NCBI GenBank assembly: GCA_020047725.1
Contig: JAIFNM010000116.1
Span: 1 to 26,781 of the forward strand
DNA length: 26,781 bases
Reading direction: 5' to 3'
Source of the DNA: Betaproteobacteria bacterium
Lineage (GTDB): Bacteria; Pseudomonadota; Gammaproteobacteria; Burkholderiales; Rhodocyclaceae
In this document: positions 23,002 to 26,781 of the stretch, piece by piece
Layout: every line of letters starts with the position of its first letter
Position numbering within the stretch: the stretch's first letter is position 1
Made by a program: the position numbers and the translations under genes
The notes under the pieces: generated by a model
Database searches by the model: none
What the model was told of the DNA's origin: nothing
The model's input: only the letters and a program-made list of their open reading frames with translations

Positions 23002-23229
23002 ATGCTTCTATGGCCGCCCGCAAAACGCCATTCCGCGTTCATTGAAATAGTAAAGGAAGAACCAGACGATCGCGAATTCCATCGGGAACAAGCAATCGAT
23101 GCTTCGGTCTCCCGAGTGCTGGATCCTGAAACGCTGGCTATCCGAGCCATGCAACCGAGACAAACCTTCTTATCTCAACCGAGGCATCACTTATTCCTGT
23201 CATCAACGAGATCTCGGCGGCCAGAATGA
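23002..23229 (+). CDS. Hypothetical small protein
   Basis: A 75-residue frame with an ATG at 23002 and GGAGAG three to eight bases upstream. It reads MLLWPPAKRHSAFIEIVKEEP, then REFHREQAIDASVSRVLDPETLAIRAMQP. No family recognised. It follows the DMT gene, converges with the rhodanese gene, and has protein-like residue use in its middle, so it may be a real small gene or a remnant of a longer one. Confidence 0.3.
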   Translation: MLLWPPAKRHSAFIEIVKEEPDDREFHREQAIDASVSRVLDPETLAIRAMQPRQTFLSQPRHHLFLSSTRSRRPE

Positions 23230-23239
23230 TGGCCACTGG

Positions 23240-23599
23240 TCAGCAGGTCTTGTCGACACAGACCTTGAGATTTTTCGCCAATTCTTCGATCCCACCGCCA
23301 TCCAAGATGCGCTTGTAGCCTTGTTGCTCCAAAGCAGATTTTGCAATGGCAGAGCGGCGACCACTACGGCAATAGACCAGTATAGGACTATCCTTTTTCA
23401 CCCCCTTTATGAACTGAATGCCCTGTCCGACCTGTTCAACGGGAATATTGATCGCGCCGTCTATGTGGCCAGCAGAAAACTCATCCGGGGTGCGGACGTC
23501 GATGATAACTGCGGGTTTTGTACCGTTAAAACTCACATCTTTGGCATGAGCAGTTAGTACAAACAACGCCAGCACCAATGCCTGTAGAAAACGCCTCAT
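23240..23599 (-). CDS. Exported rhodanese-like protein (PspE type)
   Basis: The 119-residue protein has a signal peptide (MRRFLQALVLALFVLTAHA) and one rhodanese domain with the substrate-interacting DVRTPDEFSAGHIDGAINIP and the active-site cysteine in ILVYCRSGRRSA. Sulfur transfer in the periplasm, from thiosulfate or a persulfide donor, is the expected role. The C-terminus carries CVDKTC, two further cysteines that could form a disulfide. A ribosome binding site (AAGGAA) lies upstream of the ATG. The IscA-like gene precedes it on the same strand, 48 bases away. Confidence 0.93.
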   Translation of the reverse strand: MRRFLQALVLALFVLTAHAKDVSFNGTKPAVIIDVRTPDEFSAGHIDGAINIPVEQVGQGIQFIKGVKKDSPILVYCRSGRRSAIAKSALEQQGYKRILDGGGIEELAKNLKVCVDKTC

Positions 23600-23647
23600 G
23601 GAAAAGATTCCTTTTTTAAGATTTGGGTTGCTGACATAGAGATATGT

Positions 23648-23971
23648 CTAGACGTAGAAGCTTTCACCGCAACCACAATGGTTTTTGACATTCGGATTGT
23701 TTATTGAGAACCCGCCCTCATCGCCTTCCGATGAATAACCTATCTCCGTGCCATCCACGTAGACAAGCGATTTAGGGTCAATGTAAATCTTTGCGCCATG
23801 GCTTTCATACATAAGGTCATACTCATCGGCTTCGTCGACAAACTCCAGCCTGTAGGTCATGCCATCGCATTCCGACGTCTGAACCATAAGACGGATACCG
23901 AGACCACCGCCGCGCTGCGCCAGATAGTTCTGCATCTCTTGTGCGGCTATAGAACTGAAACTGAGCGCCAT
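23648..23971 (-). CDS. IscA/HesB-like iron-sulfur cluster carrier
   Basis: The 107-residue protein contains the three cysteines of the A-type carriers: one in TSECDGMTYRLEF and two in NHCGCGESFYV, with GFSINNPN before them. These hold iron or a cluster for transfer to target proteins in the cytoplasm. I chose ATG 23971 with GGGAG upstream; a longer frame to 24196 has no support. It is acidic in its middle (DEADEYDLMYE). The palindrome at 24030-24041 lies about 60 bases upstream with a TTGCCG-N17-TAGCAT promoter on this strand. Confidence 0.92.
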   Translation of the reverse strand: MALSFSSIAAQEMQNYLAQRGGGLGIRLMVQTSECDGMTYRLEFVDEADEYDLMYESHGAKIYIDPKSLVYVDGTEIGYSSEGDEGGFSINNPNVKNHCGCGESFYV

Positions 23972-24029
23972 TCCCTCACTCCCGGTGTGTTTTATTTTGC
24001 GCGAGCAACGATTCGTCCCGCCCCGTATT

Positions 24030-24041
24030 TGGCATATGCTA
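24030..24041. promoter_or_regulatory. Operator TGGCATATGCTA ahead of the IscA-like gene
   Basis: The core GCATATGC (24032-24039) is perfect; the flanks mix the TGG and CTA versions of the motif. On the minus strand TTGCCG (24064-24059) is 17 bases from TAGCAT (24041-24036), so the -10 box sits in the palindrome, as for trxC. It also lies about 215 bases upstream of the sigma54 promoter at 24245. Confidence 0.65.
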
Positions 24042-24144
24042 GCACCGTCTGTTATTGTCGGCAAATCGTAAAGGGTGAAATAAAAGGATAACAAGAACGC
24101 TTTATTCACGAGTCGTGCAATTTCGCAAATCAACCCAGCAGGCA

Positions 24145-24158
24145 TTGCATTATTGCAA
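24145..24158. promoter_or_regulatory. Inverted repeat TTGCA-TTAT-TGCAA upstream of the sigma54 promoter
   Basis: A 5-4-5 inverted repeat centred about 95 bases upstream of the -24 element, the distance usual for an upstream activator site. Its plan (TTGCA, TTAT, TGCAA) recalls the TTGGC-TTAT-GCCAA site at 17083. A second small repeat, CACGA-G-TCGTG, is at 24107-24117. Binding by the sigma54 activator is inference. Confidence 0.35.
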
Positions 24159-24244
24159 ACATCTATTGAATTTCTCAGGAGTACATGCGTTAGCAACGTT
24201 TTGTTATTTATAGGTATTTTTCAACCACCGTGTTCATGGCGTTA

Positions 24245-24259
24245 TGGCACGATGATTGC
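24245..24259 (+). promoter_or_regulatory. Sigma54 (-24/-12) promoter TGGCACGATGATTGC
   Basis: The sequence TGGCACG-N4-TTGC matches the sigma54 consensus, with GG (24246-24247) and GC (24258-24259) separated by the required 10 bases. It is placed 33 bases ahead of the NifX-like ATG at 24293. It supports that start and ties the NifX-like/DUF5320 pair to the sigma54 activator encoded at 20520-21836. Confidence 0.8.
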
Positions 24260-24292
24260 GCTATACATCGTGTCGCAATCAACGCAAGAACC

Positions 24293-24700
24293 ATGAAAAC
24301 AGCAATTCCTTTATACCGGAGCCGAATTGCCCCACTTTTTGATGTGGCAGAATCATTTCGGTTAGTCAATCCGGTGCAACACGATGATTCAGAAATCCTT
24401 CTGTTCATACCGAAAGTCTGCGTGGCAGAAAAATGCCTGCGTCTGCACGAGCATGGAGTAAACGTTTTGCTCTGTGGGGCAGCGTCCCGCGTATCTCTTA
24501 AGCATCTGACCGGTCTTGGAATTGAAGTTCATGCCTTTCTGACTGGCGACGCCCATGAGGTTTTACAAACCTTTTTGCATGATGGCAGTGCCGGGCTTGC
24601 CCGGTATGCCATGCCAGGCTGCGGACACGGTGCGTGTGGTCAAAGACGGCGCCGACGTCGGCGCCTGTTTTGCGACTTTGATTCACTTTTAAAGGAGTAA
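24293..24700 (+). CDS. NifX/NifB-like (FeMo-cofactor-binding family) protein, sigma54-controlled
   Basis: The 135-residue protein begins MKTAIPLYRSRIAPLFDVAESFRLV, the usual start for this family. Longer frames to 24230 would run across the sigma54 promoter, so I place the start at 24293. The middle has NVLLCGAASRVSLKHLTGLGIEVH. The end has GCGHGACGQ and then seven arginines in a row encoded by the palindrome at 24648-24665. The arginine run is unlike the other five paralogs and might be a sequence-structure side effect. It lies 4 bases before the DUF5320 gene and likely forms an operon with it. Confidence 0.88.
   Translation: MKTAIPLYRSRIAPLFDVAESFRLVNPVQHDDSEILLFIPKVCVAEKCLRLHEHGVNVLLCGAASRVSLKHLTGLGIEVHAFLTGDAHEVLQTFLHDGSAGLARYAMPGCGHGACGQRRRRRRRLFCDFDSLLKE
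24648..24665. repeat. Perfect 18-base palindrome GGCGCCGACGTCGGCGCC
   Basis: The palindrome lies inside the 3' end of the NifX-like gene and can fold into a 7-base-pair GC stem with an ACGT loop, followed by TGTTTT. That makes it look like a terminator or attenuator ahead of the DUF5320 gene. In the reading frame it encodes the arginine run. Confidence 0.6.
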
Positions 24701-24704
24701 GGGA

Positions 24705-24977
24705 ATGCCACGTTTTGATGGAACAGGCCCACAAGGGCAAGGAAATATAAGCGGACGTCGTTCAGGCCGATGTGAATTCGGCAGCAATCTACCGGGCCAA
24801 GGCCGAGGTGGTCGCCAGAGACAACGCAATGGCTGTCAAGGCCGTTTCGGCGGCTTTCAACTCATTGGCGCCAATCAGGATCGTAGCTTTGTTGGTTCCT
24901 GCATTGAACGCCTGCAATCGAAGATCCAGGTTCTACAAGCGCGCCTCACCGAATTGAAGACACAGAGCGGCGAATAA
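24705..24977 (+). CDS. DUF5320-family small protein
   Basis: The 90-residue protein opens MPRFDGTGPQGQGNISGR, the glycine- and arginine-rich start of the DUF5320 family, then a glycine/glutamine-rich linker, and ends with a probable coiled coil (CIERLQSKIQVLQARLTELKTQ). It holds three cysteines. Such proteins are often encoded beside NifX-like genes, and the function is unknown. AAGGAG precedes the ATG and it follows the NifX-like gene by 4 bases, so the pair likely share the sigma54 promoter. Confidence 0.8.
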   Translation: MPRFDGTGPQGQGNISGRRSGRCEFGSNLPGQGRGGRQRQRNGCQGRFGGFQLIGANQDRSFVGSCIERLQSKIQVLQARLTELKTQSGE

Positions 24978-25001
24978 ATCCGGAAACGGCATGGCTGCTT
25001 C

Positions 25002-25469
25002 ATGGCAGCCATGCTCTTGGAACAATTAATGGATCTGATGAACTCAAGAGACCAGGGAAACCTGAATACCTTAACCGTGCCGATTCCAGCAAGCCACCAA
25101 GAGTGTATGGTGTGTGGCCAGTACGATTCGCTTGAACTACGATTTCGAGCTTATGAAAACGGTGTGGAAGCACTCATTCAGGCGAGTCCGAAATGGCAGG
25201 GATACCGAGGTTTCTTGCATGGTGGAATGATCAGCACCTTGCTCGATGCGGCGATGACCCACTGTCTTTTTGATCATGGCGTCGAAGCTGTGACTGCGGA
25301 TTTGAAGATCCGCTTTCTCCAACCCACTCCATGTTCGAAATTATTGACGTTACGAGCCCGCTTACTGAGTAAGCGGCACCATCTTTATCACCTTTCTGCT
25401 GATCTGAGCTGCGCCACGGGATTGCTCGCCCAGGCCAGTGCCAGATTCATGAAACGAAAGTCATCATAA
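25002..25469 (+). CDS. PaaI-like hotdog-fold thioesterase
   Basis: The 155-residue protein contains the hotdog signature YRGFLHGGMISTLLDAAMTHCLF and AVTADLKIRFLQPTP, and RLLSKRHHLYHLSADL later. Members hydrolyse acyl-CoA thioesters in the cytoplasm. The exact start is uncertain because ATGs at 25002, 25011, 25029 and 25038 lie in frame and no ribosome binding site is strong; 25029 (GGAA 8 bases upstream) is a fair alternative. A CMVC motif in the N-terminal part is unusual but not diagnostic. Confidence 0.85.
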   Translation: MAAMLLEQLMDLMNSRDQGNLNTLTVPIPASHQECMVCGQYDSLELRFRAYENGVEALIQASPKWQGYRGFLHGGMISTLLDAAMTHCLFDHGVEAVTADLKIRFLQPTPCSKLLTLRARLLSKRHHLYHLSADLSCATGLLAQASARFMKRKSS

Positions 25470-25594
25470 ATATATGCGCTGAAAACGCGGGACAATGCAA
25501 GAAAATTGCTCTGTTCTTACGATCAACCTATGGAGGTCTCAGCTTCTTCTGCGCAGTTGGCGTCGGCCTTGCGCTCTACCTTCAGCACTATGAA

Positions 25595-26062
25595 TTGGTA
25601 TCTCCGTGCCCGCTGTGCATTTTCCAGCGTATTGCCCTGATGGCCTGCGGAGTTCTTTCATTAATTGCTTTGTGGATCCCATTAAAGCGCTTGGTCTGGT
25701 TATGGCCCTCTTTGATCGTACTGGCCGCACTAAGCGGAGCCGGTGTTTCCATCCGTCACATCCAGATCCAGGATTCTCTCGCCACGACTCAAGCGCTCTC
25801 CTGCGGTGCCGGATTGGAGTTCTTGGCACAGACGCAAAGTATGCCAGACGTTATTTCTTCCGTTCTGTCTGGCCATGGGGATTGCACCGTGATCGACTGG
25901 CAACTGGGTTTCCTGACCTTACCGATGGTAGCGTTAGCTAGCTTTGTATCAATTATTTTGTGGGCGACACTTATTGGCTTTTGCCAAAATAAGTATAATT
26001 CAACTCTAATGCAGCATCCCATTGGAAACGATAATGACGTTAGCCCCCAGCCGAGACTCTAG
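25595..26062 (+). CDS. dsbB: Disulfide bond formation protein B (5' end unresolved)
   Basis: The protein oxidises DsbA and passes electrons to quinone in the inner membrane. Both cysteine pairs are visible: CPLC in VSPCPLCIFQR and the periplasmic pair in ALSCGAGLEF and GHGDCTVIDW. The frame carries similarity upstream (AVGVGLALYLQHYE, the first membrane helix) to at least 25505, but has no ATG, GTG or TTG in frame before TTG 25595. An ATG at 25495 is one base out of frame across an AAAA run at 25502-25505. So the true gene probably starts at 25495 with a frameshift or sequence error, or uses a rare start. The 3' end contains the palindrome at 25974-25987. Confidence 0.85.
   Translation: MVSPCPLCIFQRIALMACGVLSLIALWIPLKRLVWLWPSLIVLAALSGAGVSIRHIQIQDSLATTQALSCGAGLEFLAQTQSMPDVISSVLSGHGDCTVIDWQLGFLTLPMVALASFVSIILWATLIGFCQNKYNSTLMQHPIGNDNDVSPQPRL
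25974..25999 (+). promoter_or_regulatory. Operator variant and promoter ahead of citC, inside the end of dsbB
   Basis: TTGGC-TTTT-GCCAA (25974-25987) is followed by AATAAG and TATAAT (25994-25999), a perfect -10 box. The arms, spacing and the following ATAAGTA match the site at 17082-17103. It lies about 110 bases upstream of citC and is partly inside dsbB coding sequence, which argues for a real, retained site. The regulator is the same unknown as elsewhere. Confidence 0.6.
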
Positions 26063-26110
26063 CCAAATTTCCACAATCAATCTTTTCTTTCAACTGACAA
26101 GGTAATCATC

Positions 26111-26781
26111 GTGATTACTGAATTAACTTCCAGCTCCGATCTCAAGGCGGCCAGAGAGCTTATCGAACGTAACGAACTCTCGTTCGAAACCGGTTTCGAC
26201 GCGATGGTCGGCATCCACGAAAACGGCGAGCTCATCGCTGTCGGCGCGCGGGCCGGGAACATTCTGAAGATGCTGGCGGTCGATCCAGCCTACCAGGGCG
26301 GCTCAATTCTCGGTGAGGTCCTGACCGGGCTCGTTTCGTCCGGTCTTGCCGCCGGCTTCGACTCGCTGTTTGTGTTTACCAAACCCGAGTATTCGACGAC
26401 CTTCCAGGCGCTGAACTTCACGCTGCTGGCCAGCCAGGACAAAGTGGCGCTGCTCGAGTACGGCAAAGGTCTCCGGAAGTGGCTTGAATCGAAGCGCGCG
26501 CTGCTCCGCCCGGGGATCAACGGCGCCGTCGTGGTCAATTGCAATCCCTTTACCAATGGCCACCGCTATCTGCTGGAAAAAGCCGCCACGCAGGTCGACA
26601 ATCTGTATGTCTTCGTGGTGAAGGAGGATCGCTCGATTTTTCCCTTCGAGGTTCGCTACCGTCTGGTCAAGGAGGGTTTGCGCGATCTTGGCAATGTGCT
26701 GGTACTCGATACATCACGCTACATCGTCAGCGGCGCGACCTTTCCGACCTATTTCCTCAAGAAGGACGACCCGGTGGCTCG
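26111..26781 (+). CDS. citC: [Citrate (pro-3S)-lyase] ligase, partial
   Basis: The enzyme acetylates the prosthetic group of citrate lyase to activate it. The visible 223 residues contain a GNAT-like N-terminal domain (LKMLAVDPAYQGGSILGEVL, VFTKPEYSTTFQALNF) and the nucleotidyltransferase domain with VNCNPFTNGHRYLLEKAA and FPFEVRYRLVKEGL, then DTSRYIVSGATFPTYFLK. The start is a GTG at 26111 with AAGG about 9 bases upstream. The gene runs off the window, and citrate lyase subunit genes would be expected next. Its promoter region carries the conserved palindrome at 25974. Base composition is richer in G+C than the preceding genes. Confidence 0.92.
   Translation, partial: MITELTSSSDLKAARELIERNELSFETGFDAMVGIHENGELIAVGARAGNILKMLAVDPAYQGGSILGEVLTGLVSSGLAAGFDSLFVFTKPEYSTTFQALNFTLLASQDKVALLEYGKGLRKWLESKRALLRPGINGAVVVNCNPFTNGHRYLLEKAATQVDNLYVFVVKEDRSIFPFEVRYRLVKEGLRDLGNVLVLDTSRYIVSGATFPTYFLKKDDPVA

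Noticed and set aside
22938..23150. Minus-strand 70-residue frame under the small plus-strand frame
   Set aside because: Serine/arginine-rich composition without a recognisable motif; it looks like the shadow of the plus-strand frame.

Overview
The window looks like a piece of a Gram-negative, respiratory chromosome, probably a betaproteobacterium of the Rhodocyclales type. This is inferred from gene content and codon style, not from a phylogenetic marker. It has TRAP transport, an octaheme tetrathionate-reductase-type cytochrome, TrxC, DsbB, a sigma54 activator and the first gene of a citrate lyase locus. No rRNA, tRNA, CRISPR array or complete mobile element was seen.

Layout. 1-2642 (minus): three adjacent NifX-like FeMo-cofactor-binding-family genes, then a 1-Cys-type peroxiredoxin and a truncated Blh/ETHE1-type persulfide dioxygenase. 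2728-3324 (plus): a divergent TudS-related putative desulfidase. 3522-5596 (minus): CoA-binding protein, TDT/SLAC1 channel and thioredoxin 2. 5810-6679 (plus): DHPS-like metallo-beta-lactamase-fold protein. 6703-7683 (minus): a TetR regulator with an integrase-like N-terminal extension. 8198-11971 (plus): HpcH/HpaI aldolase and a three-gene TRAP transporter behind a strong sigma70-like promoter. 12050-14241 (minus): octaheme cytochrome c plus cytochrome b561. 14609-16891 (minus): thrS and a DUF134 regulator. 17137-21836 (plus): a tight seven-gene operon of NifX-like, TrmO/TsaA, two MinD-type ATPases with ferredoxin domains, NifX-like, RidA and a sigma54 activator. 22093-26781: DMT transporter, rhodanese, IscA-like protein, a sixth NifX-like gene with a DUF5320 gene behind a near-consensus sigma54 promoter, hotdog thioesterase, DsbB and citC (cut by the window end).

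How it fits together. The most striking signal is a repeated palindrome, TGGCATATGCCA / TAGCATATGCTA with TTGGC-N4-GCCAA variants. It occurs seven times, six in intergenic regions and one at the very end of dsbB ahead of citC. It sits upstream of the triple NifX operon and the TudS-like gene, between trxC and the metallohydrolase, twice between thrS-DUF134 and the seven-gene operon, ahead of the DMT transporter, ahead of the IscA-like gene, and ahead of citC. In several cases it overlaps a plausible -10 box. I infer one local regulon joining metal-sulfur cluster proteins, thiol redox proteins, threonyl-tRNA enzymes and citrate lyase. The DUF134 protein, encoded in an operon that itself carries the site, is the leading candidate binder. 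The seven-gene operon resembles the Desulfovibrio orange-protein (ORP) loci, with paired ferredoxin-MinD ATPases, NifX-like protein and sigma54 activator, but has TrmO and RidA embedded in it.
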